From the NCBI GenBank assembly GCA_037952775.1, contig JBANAY010000004.1:9920001-9984000 (forward strand): a stretch of DNA of 64,000 bases. Direction: 5' to 3'. Below, in pieces: positions 29,889-41,946 of the stretch (its first letter is position 1; every line of letters begins with the position of its first letter). The position numbers and the translations under genes were made by a program. The notes beneath the pieces were generated by a model, which had not been told where the DNA came from, searched no databases, and saw only the letters and a program-made list of their open reading frames with translations. The stretch comes from Clonostachys chloroleuca (lineage: Eukaryota; Ascomycota; Sordariomycetes; Hypocreales; Bionectriaceae).

Positions 29889-31429
29889 TGGACGACCGAA
29901 CAAAAGCAACGAAAATCCTCGATCGATACTCGCATCATCTTCCTGTTAGCAGGTGAGTGGCGGTCTTAGTCAATCCCCAGAAGCCACAAGCTGACCTCCC
30001 CACGGCTGGGTGCACGATACGTTCTGCTTCCAAAGTAGACCATCTGGAGCGATACCGACCTCTAGAACCCGGACCGAGGATCAACGGCCGATAAACATAC
30101 GAACGCCCACCTTTCCGATGTTCCAGATGTCTCCAGTGTTGGCCTTCTCCGCGGCGGAGGTCAGTTAGACCCGACCTGTGACCACGCAGATGATGAGGAT
30201 TATGATGTACAGGGGAGCCAAAGACGTGTTCAAAGGCACCACCTCCAGTCAGTACTTGGATGATGCTGGGGGGCTTCAATATTGGAACTTGTAAATGTCT
30301 GGCGGCTTCAAGGAGGAGAATACGCCCGGTAGACACCAACGCACGACGAGGAGGAGCAACACCACGGCCGGCTTCGGGCGCCTTAGTGCGAAACTTCGAA
30401 GTGGGCAAGGGAGTTTCCCGTCCGAGTTCTTCGGTATGTTGGGAGAGAGTCGTCGAAGCAAGAAGGTTTCTAGAGAAATCATGTTTATGGAACTTACTAT
30501 TGGGGTTCAGTTGTTGATCGAAACATCATTCCGAACAATCCTACCAAGGATTTTCGCGATGACCGGTTTACGGGAGTTCCAATTGGAACCACAAATCCCT
30601 TTGACGAAGGTTTTCTATTCTTGAATTAGTCTTTGAGAATGGGGAACGATGCTGTTGAGGATTTGAAAGGAACCCGGCATGGCCGCGAGAGCCAGTACAA
30701 CCCGGCTTTCATGGGATTTCACCTCCAACCGTGATACAATGATATGTACTCGGATTTGTTGGTTGCGTTCCTGGTTTGAGGTAAGATAAGAGCTGTCGAA
30801 TATCCCCTTTCCAATCCTCGATGAGGCGTTAGTAACTCTTCGGGAATGCTGTATTCAATGCCCTAACGGATGGTGTTAGTATAAGTTCCCTGGTGCTATG
30901 GAGGGTCACATCGGGGCAGTCATATTAGCGATAGGCCGTGAATGAGAGAAGATCGTTCGACAAATTCACTCGATTGGTAGGCTAACTTGACTTGTTGATA
31001 GGCAGATGGGACTGAGTCTCTAAGAGCAGGCCCACAGCTTAGAGTTGAACTGGTTGAAATAGATTCCAGGCAATGAATAGGCTCTCCACATCGATTACAA
31101 AACTGCTAGGAACGAACCAGATCCTGGTAACCTCTAGAAATCGTCAATTATTCCAAGCCTACTGTGGCAATCCTCTTGGAACCTGGCTCCGGTGGTGATG
31201 AATGAGGTCTATGGATCCTAAAAACAGGAATTTCGAAACCATGATTCAGGCTAGTCCTTGGCGAGAGATGCAACTCCGAGGGCGACAACCCGGGTAATGT
31301 TGACAGATGACTTACTGTTGGTCCAGACACCGCAGAGCGTTAAGCAACCCACGTCAAGCGTTTATTGTCAAATATAAAGCCAATCTCCTTACAAGTCCGA
31401 TACAAGGCTGAGAGAGGAGGGCTGTTAGG
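29889..31429. other. Gene-poor stretch, possibly old mobile or decayed DNA
   Basis: Several open but unrecognised frames on both strands (for example 30295-30624 +, and 29935-30408 -). None has a domain or clean exon structure. Confidence 0.3.
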
Positions 31430-33378
31430 CTAGATCTGCCTCTCTACAGCAGTTGCGGAAGCGTGGACAACGGCTGTCGGTTGATCACCTGTGGGAGATT
31501 CATCTTCCTCCCACCCCTCACGTTCATCCTTGGGCAATCTAACAAAACCTAGGTCCAAAATCAAGGAAGCAACCGCGAGCGCGACACCAAAGTATGTGGC
31601 AGCACGGAAGCCAAAGACAAGTTGGCTAGGCGACTCTCCATCTGTAAGCTCGGTCTCGATCGTGCCAGCAAAGCCGAGCCCCAAACTGTTGCCGTAGAGG
31701 TTTAGGGTTCCGATCAAGCTTCCCGCAACTCCCTGGTGTCGGCGACCGACGCTGTTGCTGGCAATAAGCTGAGCGGCGACGTATACGAAGTCGGGGCAGA
31801 AGCTCGACAGCAGGATGGCAGGGAAGAGCTGCGCCCAGTAGGTTTGTTGCACGGGCATCGTGGCAATGAGGAGATTTGCGGAGAGGATTGTGACGATGCC
31901 AATGGCCATGATCCACTGGGCTGCGAGACGAGGAATGAGCCAGGCCGCGATGCCGACAGCGGCCACGGCGCCGAAGCCAAATGGGATGAAGTGGATGCCG
32001 CAATCGAGCACGGAGCTGTGGCGAAGCATTTGCTGCCAGGAGACCGAGTACCAGACGAAGACACCGACGCTCATGTAGCTCAACAGGACGACAAAGACGA
32101 GGGCCGTGAAGGTGCTTGCACGGAAGAGCTTTAGAGGCATGACAGGCTCCTTGGCGAACCGATCTTCCCAGACGAGGAAGCCGGCGAAGAGAAGGACGGA
32201 GACGATAAGCAGCGCGATCTCGTAAGGCGTGTGCCACCCGACCGCAGGTGCCTGGCTGTTGTCCAGTGGTGAGCATACGACCCAGTAGATTGGAGTTCAA
32301 TTGAGCGGAGCACCTACTTCCAAACGACATTGAACAGAACGAGACTGCTCACTCCAAGCGCAGCACCGATGTAGTCAATCGTTCCGGATCGGTCGACAGG
32401 ATGCTCGGGGGGAACCAAATAGGCAAGCCATGCCGTGAGTATGGCGGAAATGATCGCACTAAACAGAGGAACAATTAGAAGAAGAAGAAGCGCAAAGCAG
32501 TTTTGACCGACTCGACACTTACGTTGATACGAAGAGCCAGAACCACGGGGCGAGATCGATAAAGACGCCGACCAGAACAGCTCCCAACACTCCTCCAATG
32601 GGCGGAGCGGCGGCGAAGAAGCCGAGCGCAATATTGCGTGTGCGGCCGGGCGGAACCATGCTTGTGACAATGGCGACGGCGTTTGGCATGAAGATGCCAC
32701 CTCCAATGCCGGTGAGTGCGCGGATGGCGACAAAGGATTCGTAGGTCTTTGCGAAGCCATTGACTAAAGAGAACAGGGTGAACATGGCGGAGCCGACGAG
32801 GACAAGTCGTTGGTAGCCGTAGATTTCGCCTAGACGGCCGGAGATGAAGACGAATGCGCCCTGCGTTAGACTGGGCGAGACAGAGTAAGCAATTTGCTCC
32901 GGGTGTACCTCTAGAACGGAAGGAAAATCAACTAATCAAGGAAACGTACGAGTAGGAAGCCCCCATCCAGTTTGCCCGGCCGGGCTTTACCTCGTGCCCA
33001 AGAGCAGCGCTGAAAGCCAATCCGCCAACGACGGTGGTGACGGCGGACATGAACTAATGGCACAGAAAGTCAGCGACATTCATTCAACCCCCCGGAGCAT
33101 CTGGCCCTGACCTGGACAATATTGAGTATGACGACGAGCAAGATGATGAGGAACCTCGACGTCTGGGAGATCGGGGACGGTTCGGCGTCGAAGACACGGT
33201 CGGTGGGCACGACTAGTGACGGGCTCTCTCTCGGCGGTGTGAGTTGGGGCGATTGCTGGGAGCCGGCGGCGGCATCGTGAGAAAGCCGGTGGAGAGGGGC
33301 CGGCGAGACGGCCGGTTTGCTCTTGATCTCGGAGAGTTCAATGGCCGGAGCCAGGACGGTGGTAGCGCAGGTCGACAT
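31430..33378 (-). CDS. MFS transporter, DHA2-like drug:H+ antiporter type
   Basis: Five inferred exons, in transcript order: 33378-33112, 33053-32950, 32870-32523, 32458-32318 and 32255-31430. The frame closes to 561 residues. After an ~80-residue polar N-terminus come many hydrophobic segments, the count fitting the 14-helix DHA2 group. The loop GRLGEIYGYQR fits MFS motif A, and RALTGIGGGIFMPNAVAIV the Gly/Pro-rich later helix. The family uses the proton gradient to export drugs or metabolites, or in some members to move siderophores or amino acids; the substrate here is unknown. The C-terminus is acidic then polar (DEREGWEEDESPTGD). A protein-like upstream ORF overlaps the start codon. Confidence 0.85.
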
Positions 33379-33556
33379 TGTTTGCGAGCCTTAATTGAGC
33401 TTGTCTTGGGTCCTCCAGAGACTGCTGCGAGTTCGTGCGACGAAAACCTCGGGAGGGAGGGGGAATGGTGGGGGTTTCATCTTCAATTAATAATTCCCCT
33501 CCGCGAGCGGCAGTCATCGGAGGATAAACCGGCGAGCTCGACGGATCGCCCGTCAT
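33338..33556 (-). other. Upstream ORF overlapping the MFS start
   Basis: From an ATG at 33556 a 72-codon frame (start MTGDPSSSPVYPP; later DETPTIPPPSRGFRRTNSQQ) ends at 33338. It overlaps the MFS start codon by 41 nt in another frame. It could be a regulatory uORF, a separate small gene, or an N-terminal extension with a missed intron. The frame stays open upstream of 33556. Confidence 0.35.
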
Positions 33557-34346
33557 TGCACTCGGTGTTGCTGTTGCTGGGATTGCGCTTGCGGAGTATC
33601 CGTATTTGGGAAGAATGAGCGATGCTCTGGCTCTGGCCTGCTCCTTGGCGGTTATACGATCGACTTGCTGGTCATGTGAGAGTGCGGCAGGTCTGCAGGT
33701 CACAAGATCATATTTCAGACGAAGCATCGATCTTGGCAATCGGGATGTTTTTGCTTTTGGATAGTGTTGGGGGGCGACCCTGAAATCTAAATTTAAGCGG
33801 TGTGGCTGCCATTCACTTTGCCTTTCCTCTGCACGCCACCGGAGACCACGTCTGCGCCCTGCCGCCATCTGCAAAAAGGCTCGCGAAATGCACATAGCTA
33901 TTTCGGCAAATAAACTTCAAGGCAGCATCATCTTGCTTAGCATCACGAGCCGGATCGCCTTAGACTTCGGCCCTACAAACGTGTGGTGGGGTTCCAGCAC
34001 CAGGTTGCGGGACGTGAAAAGGGGCCAAACTTCGTTCTGACAGCAAGGAAGAGCCAATTCATCAACCTATTTGCTAAATCCGTCATTCGCCATACAATTT
34101 GCCCGCTAATTCCCAAGTCATGTCATGTCCATTCGCCAAACAAATTGTCCAAAATATTATCCAATCGTTCGCCTGTCCTTCTACCATACCCAATCGCTAT
34201 CGCTATCCTATTCTTGCGCCGTGTAATCCCAGAGCTAGCCAATGTCTTTGCGCCGTCCATACCAAGTCATTAAGCAATCGCTGTCACAGTCTACCATACA
34301 TCTTTGGCCACACGAACCCGCCAACCTGAGCCAACATGTTGCCCCC
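33557..34346. other. Intergenic
   Basis: Promoter side of the MFS gene and 3' flank of the minus-strand gene ending at 34347. No supported ORF apart from the upward extension of the frame noted at 33338-33556. Confidence 0.3.
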
Positions 34347-35148
34347 TTAGAGCCAGTAAACAAAATTGGGGGTATAGGGCGCATGGATGGCGCGGTGCTC
34401 AGCGTGCATGAACGACACCGGCTTGTAGCTGCGGTCGCCCTCCAGTGCCTTGATCTCCTGGCCCTCCCCGAGGACGATGGCGTCGCCGACCGAGCACTGG
34501 ACGATGGAGTCGACCTTCAGGCCGCCCCCGATGGGAGACCGGATGGCGAACTTGTAGAGGGTGTCGGGCCGCGGGGGTGGAGGGGGCTTGTACAGGCCGG
34601 CGGTGCTCCACCAGGGGTGCTCCTCGACATTGCGCTCGCGTGGGGGCTGGCCGGGCGCCGCCACGAGCTCCGGGGGCACAACGATGTTGTCGGCGGTGTC
34701 CTCGGCGACGTCGGGTGTAGGGACCAGGATGATGATCTTGATCTTCTGTTCCTGCACGGGGGCGGTGTTTCCGGTCTCGAGCTGGAAGATCTCGCAGAAG
34801 GAGCTGCAGTGGCGCTCGATGACCAGTCCGTTCTCTCGGGCCCAGCTGGTGATCGCGTGCTCCTTGATTTTGACATGTTAGTCGCGCGAAAGAAAAGGGT
34901 GGGGAAAGGACTGGTGGGTGATGAAGGTAATGGAGGGACTGATATGGTGGGGGTGCTTGCTGGTGTTGGATGTCATTGCCACCCACCTTGACTGTGTAGA
35001 GATGGTCAAGCAACCAGAAAGTGGCCGCGCACAGTAGCATCGGCGGGAGCCTCCTGAGACCTGCCCGAAGGAGGACGGTATTTCTGACATGATACGAGAC
35101 AAACAAGGCCAGTCGTTTGACCTCAGGGCTGGCCCGGAGGAGGAGCAT
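34347..35148 (-). CDS. Hypothetical membrane-anchored protein
   Basis: Two inferred exons, 35148-34987 and 34862-34347, separated by a 124-nt GTGGGT...CAAG intron; 225 residues. The first exon has basic residues and a hydrophobic helix (RLPPMLLCAATFWLLDHLYT, about 34-53). The second exon gives a soluble domain: HAITSWARENGLVIERHCSS, then KIKIIILVPTPDVAED, a Pro-rich loop (LYKPPPPPRPDTLYKF) and SIVQCSVGDAIVLGEGQEIK. The likely topology is a single-anchor protein with a cytosolic or luminal beta-rich domain. I do not recognise the family. Strong third-position G/C supports coding. Confidence 0.6.
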
Positions 35149-37065
35149 GGTGGTTCTGTTATGGGTGGTGGTGTGCTAGCTAAGCGAGGAGGCTGCTCGG
35201 GTGGGTGGGCAGGCAGGTGAAGAGCCCAACCAGCCTGGTGATTGGCCGGGTAGGACGAGAGAGCAGATGGCCCAAGCAAAGATATGCAGGGCGAAACTTC
35301 GTTTTTATCTGGAGCAGGCTTGACCATTGCTTTTTGGACAAGCGTCTCTGAATCACGTGGTAGATGCCATCGAAGGCTCTCGATAAGTGAGTCGCGCGCT
35401 GAGGGTAACCTTATCAAAGCGCTGCTGGCTGTCAGGCCAATGGAGGATCGAGTGAGATGTAGGCTTGGCTGGCAAAATCGACCGGTCAGATGCACGGGGG
35501 GAGCTGTGGCAGTATCTGCGTGCTGTAAATGGACATGTATGATGCCATCTCCTCTCTTGTGCCGTGTTGGGCAAGTCAGGCCTGGCCAGTAAGCCAGCCG
35601 TAATTCGTCACACCGAATATTGGCTGTGTATCGATGAATTGTCTCTGATTCCTGCACCTTCACGGCATGATATGCCACGGCTGACAAGTGGGTAAGCAAA
35701 ACACCAGATAGCAGCAGAGACTTGAAATTACCTATTCCAGACGATCGATTGCCGGCACCAAGCTAAGGATTATCACTAAGTTAGCGATCATCTTCGGGAG
35801 CGATAGAATCCCAAATCTGACGGGGAGTGGAGGGGGGACTGGGGCAGGCGTGTACTTGGTGTAACGTTCTTCCTTGATTATGCTCGCTCCCCATCTTTCA
35901 TGCATTGTCGCGCGGTCGGACCGCTCATCGTACCCCGCTTGCGATCCGAATATTCTCCTTATCTCGGATCGTGTTCGGTGTCGGGTGTCGGATAGGTGGG
36001 AGGGTAGGAGTGCTGACATACGTTGATCTATGCCCCAAGTATGTTCAGGAGACGTATAAAAAAAATCCCATCTGCCTCCTTGTTTTCTTGGACGAGTTGG
36101 CAATTGTTGCGCTGGTACTAGCAGGAGCCATCGGCAGGTGATCACAACGCTAGCCTTACCGAGATTCCCGCCCCCACAGCGCTCGCTCCCTCTCTCACGG
36201 CGCCTCATTGGGGCCTAGGCCAGGCAGATACGGGTGTCTGAGGTGCTGCTGGAGAGCTGCCAGCTCATCACCTGGGCACTCTCACCTCCATCACATTGGG
36301 TCCTTACGATACTTGCAGCACAGTGAGGTAGTTACCTAGGCATGTACCTACATAGTCTGCAGTGGCCAAGCTCTAGCGACTTTAGCCTCTGCCATTGCGC
36401 GCTATCGACCGTTGGATGGCCACTAATTGAAGACACAGCGCTCGCTGTACTGCGTGTTGGCCGGGTCTGCCTTCAGCCCGCCATTGTTGGTGGTCTTCCT
36501 GATCAATCTATCTTAGACACTTTGCATTTGGGGAAGCGAAGAAGTCAGCCAGGAGCTTGTGCAAGCCTGCATGACCCAATCAATGACTGCCTTTGTGATC
36601 CACGGCTGCGAATGCTACCATGGTGTCGTCCAGCTGAAAAATGGTGAGAGAGAGATGCAACTGCTTTGGTTACTGCGAATGCTCATACTTACACACAGTT
36701 GCGACGTCGCAGTACATCGCCATCCAGGATGGCTTCAACCCATGACGCACTCAGACAAGCTAAAACGTGCCCGGACAGGTATTTATTGGTGTCTTCCCCC
36801 CTCCTCGCCCTCGCAAGATCAATTGGCTGCCATGAGCCAGACAAACGTTGCTCGTGACGGGATTCTGTACCCCCACGCGGGGTCCTCACGACCGTGCTTC
36901 CATGCAAACACCATCCGTATTCACTGCATCGCGAGAGTTTGCTTCCTCACGCGTGCCTAACAAGCGAAGCACTCTGGTGAGTCAATGTGTGAGTCTCATT
37001 TGGCAAAACTTCCTCAATTCTCTTTGCTATACACTTGGGATCTCTGCGGAGCGAAGCCAGTGGCA
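35149..37065. other. Intergenic, no gene seen
   Basis: About 1.9 kb with short overlapping ORFs only. ACCTAGGCATGTACCTACAT lies near 36335. No feature I can support. Confidence 0.35.
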
Positions 37066-37587
37066 ATGGCCACCAGTCATCTAGCATCTAGGATTTCCCG
37101 CCAAGATTCCCATAACTCGCCCCGACAAATTTGGAGAAACATCCAATATACACTGCCTACCTCTGCCGAGATCGCTCGTACATCCGCTCAAGATGTCCGG
37201 GAGTATGTCGTGCCAACTGCAATACATCATCCGCTGTTGCCCCTTGGCCCTGTTGCTAACATACCCATCTCGCAAGCATTCGAAGTCCCCGCGAGAAACG
37301 AACTTGAGTCTAGACTAGCGCCCATCCTGACCCCCGAGCAGCAAGAGATGTGGCTCCCGGTGCTGCTGAGATGTGCCGGCCAACGACGATCGAGCCGTTC
37401 GCTCCTCGACGAGATCCAGAACTCGGCGCTCGACCAGGATATCGCCGTCTGCTTCCTCCCCGAGAGGATCTCCGAGGAGTGCCGCTACCGAGTCGAAAAG
37501 GGCATCTTCGCCGCCTTCTTTCCGAGTATAAAGCAGGGCGAGGAGGCTTGGCATCAGTTAGACGAGAGTGACAAGCGAGGGCGATGA
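37066..37587 (+). CDS. Hypothetical protein
   Basis: 173 residues from an ATG at 37066 (context GGCAATGGCC). The frame is open further upstream with another ATG at 36985, but those residues look less protein-like. The N-terminus is basic with Ser and Gln (SHLASRISRQDSHNSPRQIW), possibly an organelle presequence. A helical body follows: NELESRLAPILTPEQQEMWL, then SLLDEIQNSALDQDIAVCFL and YRVEKGIFAAFFPSIKQGEE. The end is polar (DESDKRGR). No domain recognised. Confidence 0.45.
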   Translation: MATSHLASRISRQDSHNSPRQIWRNIQYTLPTSAEIARTSAQDVREYVVPTAIHHPLLPLGPVANIPISQAFEVPARNELESRLAPILTPEQQEMWLPVLLRCAGQRRSSRSLLDEIQNSALDQDIAVCFLPERISEECRYRVEKGIFAAFFPSIKQGEEAWHQLDESDKRGR

Positions 37588-39168
37588 CCAGACACCACCT
37601 GGGTTCATATCTACAGATCTCCATCTGCCACTCGGACATATGGTTACAATGTAGCTTGGGGTTATGCTAGCGGAGGATACCTTCGATTATACCAACGCTG
37701 CGTGCCAGATTTGATCTAGAGCTGCGGGCTCAGGGGTGGGAAAGCCATCACGGTCTAGACAGAAAATATAGGATCTTGAAATCTATTTGGACTATCTTAT
37801 CAGTGCGTGAAACCTTTTTGCAATACCGTAAGATTCTTCTTGTGGCTATTTAGAGGAGAATTGGCTCCTGTATCCAGGTCATTCCTACTGACAAGCAAGG
37901 TGACCATGCTTGTGGACATTGCAAGAAGGCTTAGAGATTTGCCATCGACATAGGCTTGACATATATCCAAAGCGCATGAACTTTTGGTGTGGTTATTATT
38001 GATGATAGGGATGTATATTCTCGGGCATGGTGTTTGGACTCGGTACTAGGAGACCGTAGACGGCGGCTGCTGTTACCCCAACTCCGGCTTTGTCGAAGAG
38101 CCTGTGCCGGGGATCGCTTTATGTAGACAAAACCAATCTGTGTACTATCATCACTCGCTCATCCTGCGTACTAGATAGGATTTAGAATCTCGCTCGAGGA
38201 CTCCGCGTCGAATAGATGGGACGGGTAGGGCTAACTGGCACCTCGGGATTTTGTCGCCGTCGCGAGCCGGCTCGGCGAGTAGTACGGTCACAGTAAAGGT
38301 CGGAGTTCAATCGAGAGAACAGGCCATGGCACCTGTAGGTAGTGTCAGAGAGTTAGCTTCATCGATTGAGCTTGGATACGGGTAGAGATGCAAACTGAGG
38401 GATCCAGCCTTAAGAAGCCAATCTCGTTAGACACTCGGCAGACACGGGACTAATTCGTCGGGTGGTTCGAAATTGCGAGGCCGAATATTCTGTCGCAATG
38501 ATTCGCGTTGGTTGAAAGCCATGGCATTGGGTCGAGATGGAGAACCTATTCTCCACATGTCGTGTTCTGGGTAGAGGCCGTTGTGTGGAAGGGGCGACGG
38601 GTTGTTGCGGAGCGCAGCGAACAGCGCACCAAGGCCAATGGGCCATAGGTTGATCAATACCTGCAGCAAGTGATGGCCTGGACGACCGTTTCAAGATATG
38701 TAGATGGTTCTTGAAGCCATTCATCGATAGAAAAATTCCAGGGGGCTATTAGGACGGTGGTCGATCTCGCAGGCTGACTTGGAAGGATGTGGCTCAGAGT
38801 CTAATTGCAGAGCTACACGAAGTGTAGATGGATTGGTTTGGAATTCCAGGCACGCTACACACCGTAGATTTCAATGGATGAAACAGGTCGCTTTGGCCGC
38901 TCGTTCTACGGCGATGGTGCTCTGCTCGTTATCTATTCACAATACTGGGCTGGTGGATGGGCAGCCGAGTAGAGGCGTTTGGCCTACCGCTCGTCTTTGG
39001 CAGTTCACACAACGTAGGGAAGAGCACGGAGAGGTCAGCTCCGGCACAATAGATGCCAATTATATTTTTGCTTTCCAAAAACTAATAGACAACCTTTTTT
39101 TTTTACCGTGCCCCAAGCCTTGCGGAAACCGAAGACCTAGTCCGCCGCTGATGGAGCCCAACTGGCAC
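37588..39168. other. Intergenic, no convincing gene
   Basis: A minus-strand frame near 38669-38427 includes one hydrophobic stretch (LINLWPIGLGALFAALRN) followed by polar residues. It lacks a suitable ATG, so I do not call it. The rest shows nothing I can support. Confidence 0.35.
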
Positions 39169-39905
39169 CTACCCCAGCTTGCTCTTGATGAAGGCCAACG
39201 CCTGCGAGCCGTACTTGGTAACGTACTGCTGGTGCGAGTTAGCATCATTTCCCTTGCAGCAGTAAGGATCCGTCGAGTCGCAGTAGCTCTGGATAAGCGA
39301 CGGGCTGTACGGAGAACAGGTGAAGCCTGACGGTCGCGCCGCGAACTGCCGAGAGTTAGCTGATCCCACGCACAAGCACAGAAGAGGTTACTTACACCGC
39401 CCGCCTGGCACGTGCCGACATTGTACGAGAGCCCGACATTGTAGTGAGGATCCCCCATGAAGATGGCGGCCTTGACGGCCTTCAGGGCGCTCCCGGACAG
39501 CGTGGCGCCGCCCTGGCCGCCGCACAGCGCGTTGTCGATGATCTGCCCGCCCTGCGAGTAGCCGATCAGGACGATCTTGGTGTTTGGACACTGCTGGTTG
39601 TAGCTCGTCACGGCGGACACCACGGCCGAGGTGCCCTGCTGGACCGACGAGTCGTAGCTCACGCCGCCGCAGCTGGACTGCCCGCCACAAGCTGGGTAGC
39701 TGATGGCCGCCGATTGGGAGCCCGAGTAGGCCTGCAGGACCATGTTGACGAGGCCCAGGGAGGTGCCGTAGCCTGCCGAGGCGGTGGTTTCTCGGGCACC
39801 GAACACGTAGACTCCTGGACAGTTCTGCCGCTCCACGAGGCTGGTGTCGACCGGGTTGGCGGAGGCCAGGGCCGCGAGAATGGGGAGAATAGCGAAGGCT
39901 TTCAT
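39169..39905 (-). CDS. Acetylxylan esterase, carbohydrate esterase family 5 (cutinase fold)
   Basis: Exons 39905-39396 and 39345-39169 with a 50-nt GTAAGT intron give 228 residues. The signal peptide is MKAFAILPILAALASA. Family motifs follow: CPGVYVFGARETTASAGYGT, YPACGGQSSCGG, then GYSQGGQ with the nucleophile Ser (about residue 117). FMGDPHYNVGLSYNVGTCQAGG comes next, then SYCDSTDPYCCKG carrying the catalytic Asp and HQQYVTKYG the catalytic His. There are several disulfide Cys and no cellulose-binding module. CE5 enzymes remove acetyl groups from xylan or cut cutin; the motifs favour acetylxylan esterase over cutinase. It is secreted, and a role in plant-biomass breakdown is expected. A TATA-like word lies about 100 bp upstream. 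Confidence 0.93.
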
Positions 39906-40002
39906 GGTGATGGCGGAGCTGAAGCCCGATCAGTAGAGAGTTTTAGAGAGATGAACAGAGGAGTCCTTTGAACCATTTCAAGCTTGACGAGAAAGGAATA
40001 CC

Positions 40003-40010
40003 TTATATAT
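40003..40010 (-). promoter_or_regulatory. TATA-like element of the CE5 esterase gene
   Basis: On the minus strand ATATATAA, about 100 bp before the ATG at 39905. Motif and distance only. Confidence 0.45.
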
Positions 40011-41377
40011 GTGGTTTAGCAATGATGATCATCAGTTCAACGTTCTGAAACTCGGAGGGAGCTCCCGTCGACCGAATTGGGGTGCTCCCCTGGTTCCTCC
40101 GCGACGTTTCAACTTTGCATCAGATAACCGTTCTAGAAATCAACAACGATGACCCTGAGAGAGCCTCACGCTTGACCGAAACTGCGATTAGGTGGCTTGG
40201 AGGTAGAGCGGCGAGGCCATGGTAGCATAGGTAGCATCTCAATAGAAAGATTGGTTGTCCATGCTGTTGGGGTTGGTCGTCGGATTTCTCTGCCCACATT
40301 CTCTCCTCCACAACCCCTGCTTAGTCTCCATCTTTAGTGCATCAATGAATTTAGAAGGGTCAGAGCTGCCTCGTATTTGCTCCCAAGGAGTCCATACGTG
40401 ACTTGTTTCAAGCAACCGGCGGCGTTTGTGGCCCGTAGCGGCACGATTAATGCGTCCCACTGATGCCACCTCGAAGATCGTGTGGTTTTTAAAACCGGAT
40501 TTACCCAAGAATCGCCATAGAGGGATATGACAAGGTTTAACTGGCATGACCAATTGGTCAAGGGTTCTTCACCTGTACCCAAACAAAGGCTTTATGCTAC
40601 ATTCAAGGGACTTGGCAGCAGAACAACAATTCACAAGGCATGCAATTGGAATACTCCTTGAGATTTCAAAGAAACATGCATGTAATTATTACATCAGCTA
40701 ACTTGGTTTAAATAACCGCATGCAAGATGTTGGGGAGGAAAAAAGAAAGGCAAGACGTCGCATGTTCCATGTTTCCCTTCAAAGTCAAGACCCATCTCCA
40801 GTCTCGGAGTAACCACCCCAAAAGCACAGTAATTGGACTTGACGGTTGAGAGAAACCCGTTGGCGAGGCCGGAAAAACAAGTTTCGATGCAGTTTCTGGG
40901 TCTTTTGCTTCCACAAGTCTCTGTCGTGATTCCCTAGTGGCTCAAGATGCTCGATCCTCAGCCCCAAGGAATAGCCGCGGTGTTGACCCAGTAACAGAAT
41001 TCGCATGCAATGTCTGCAGAAATGATTAGAGCCATGTCTTTGCAGCGAATGTTGCTTCCACAGAAGCAATTGCGGTAACTCAGCTTACTTGAGCAAGACA
41101 TCCTGGTGTAAAGCACTGGATGTGGAGGAAATTGAGATTGGTGCGCAATGACGAACATGACCTTCTTCTAGTACCTTTTGAGGTGTAACTGACTCTGTAC
41201 TGAGGATATTCAGTTTGGTTTTCTCATGAAACGCAGTGGTCGGCAAGGTGAGCTGATCAGATCGCGGTACACAAGAGGAAAGACTGAATGCCTTGACTGA
41301 GGCTTCTAATCTAGTAGGCGTATGGGTGTTAGTACAATGATCAGCCTACTAAGGGCTTAGGTTGAATACTGACTGGC
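40011..41377. other. Intergenic, no convincing gene
   Basis: A small Cys-containing minus-strand ORF (41158-40958) includes MSCSSKLSYRNCFCGSN and a possible intron (GTAAGC...TGCAG). No reliable signal peptide or frame supports a secreted protein. The rest shows nothing I can support. Confidence 0.3.
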
Positions 41378-41745
41378 TTAGTCTTGAACCTCAGCTGGGC
41401 CAGAACTTCCAGGAGGACCTTTGCAAGCAGAGTTGAACCCGCCAAGGAGACGGTATACGATGTAGACCAGGACGCCCACAAAGATGTAATGAACCACTAG
41501 CATGAGGACCAGAACAGATGGCCGGTAGGTGATAACTTGAATGCTAGCAGTAGAGACAACCGAAGGGGCTGTGGAAGGGGGACAGAAATGTCAATGTCTT
41601 GGGCACCATCTAGAAGTGGAGTTGATTCTAGAGGCGCTCCCTCAGAGGGGCTGGGAGGAGGGCAAGAAGGCCCTGCAATCGGAGAAGATGGAGGGGTCTT
41701 GGGCGAGAGAGGGCGATCTGACGGGGATCCAGGTCTTGAAGCCAT
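41378..41745 (-). pseudogene. Small Pro-rich single-span membrane protein with a frame break
   Basis: From the ATG at 41745 the first ~60 codons are Pro/Ser-rich (MASRPGSPSDRPLSPKTPPS; later PLLDGAQDIDISVPLPQP). In another frame a clean continuation reads APSVVSTASIQVITYRPS, a membrane helix LVLMLVVHYIFVGVLVYIVY, then RLLGGFNSACKGPPG and a stop at 41378. The shift is needed around the CCACAGCCCCTTCGG segment (about 41570), and no plausible intron fits. This is a frameshift in the genome or the assembly. Family not recognised. Confidence 0.4.
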
Positions 41746-41841
41746 GTTTCTTGGGATCGAAAGATATGTTACTTTGATATGTAGCTTGGGGGAAATGGGG
41801 CAGTGATGCGAATAATGGCGGTACTATAGTTGTGTTGGCGG

Positions 41842-41946
41842 AGAAGTGAAATGATGTGAAGTGAGGGAAGGTGCGAGGAATAAAGTGAAGTGAAGTGAGG
41901 GAAGGAGCGAGGAAGGAGGTGAGGTGAGGTGAGGTGAGGGAAGGCG
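41842..41946 (+). repeat. GTGAR pentamer / ~30-bp minisatellite
   Basis: Tandem GTGAA and GTGAG pentamers interleaved with GGGAAGGNGCGAGGAA, about 2-3 units of ~30 bp, ending in GAGGTGAGGTGAGGTGAGG. It lies upstream of the gene starting at 41745 on the minus strand. Confidence 0.7.

Noticed and set aside
34399..35148. Alternative 249-codon minus-strand frame in the same region as the 34347-35148 gene
   Set aside because: Arg/His/Pro-rich shifted frame; reading it needs the intron retained, whereas splicing gives a better protein.
38410..38724. Minus-strand ORFs with one hydrophobic stretch
   Set aside because: Competing frames; the better one lacks an ATG; no splice sites that make a convincing gene.
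39444..39971. Plus-strand frame over the esterase gene
   Set aside because: Complement of the CE5 esterase, which has a signal peptide, triad and intron on the minus strand.
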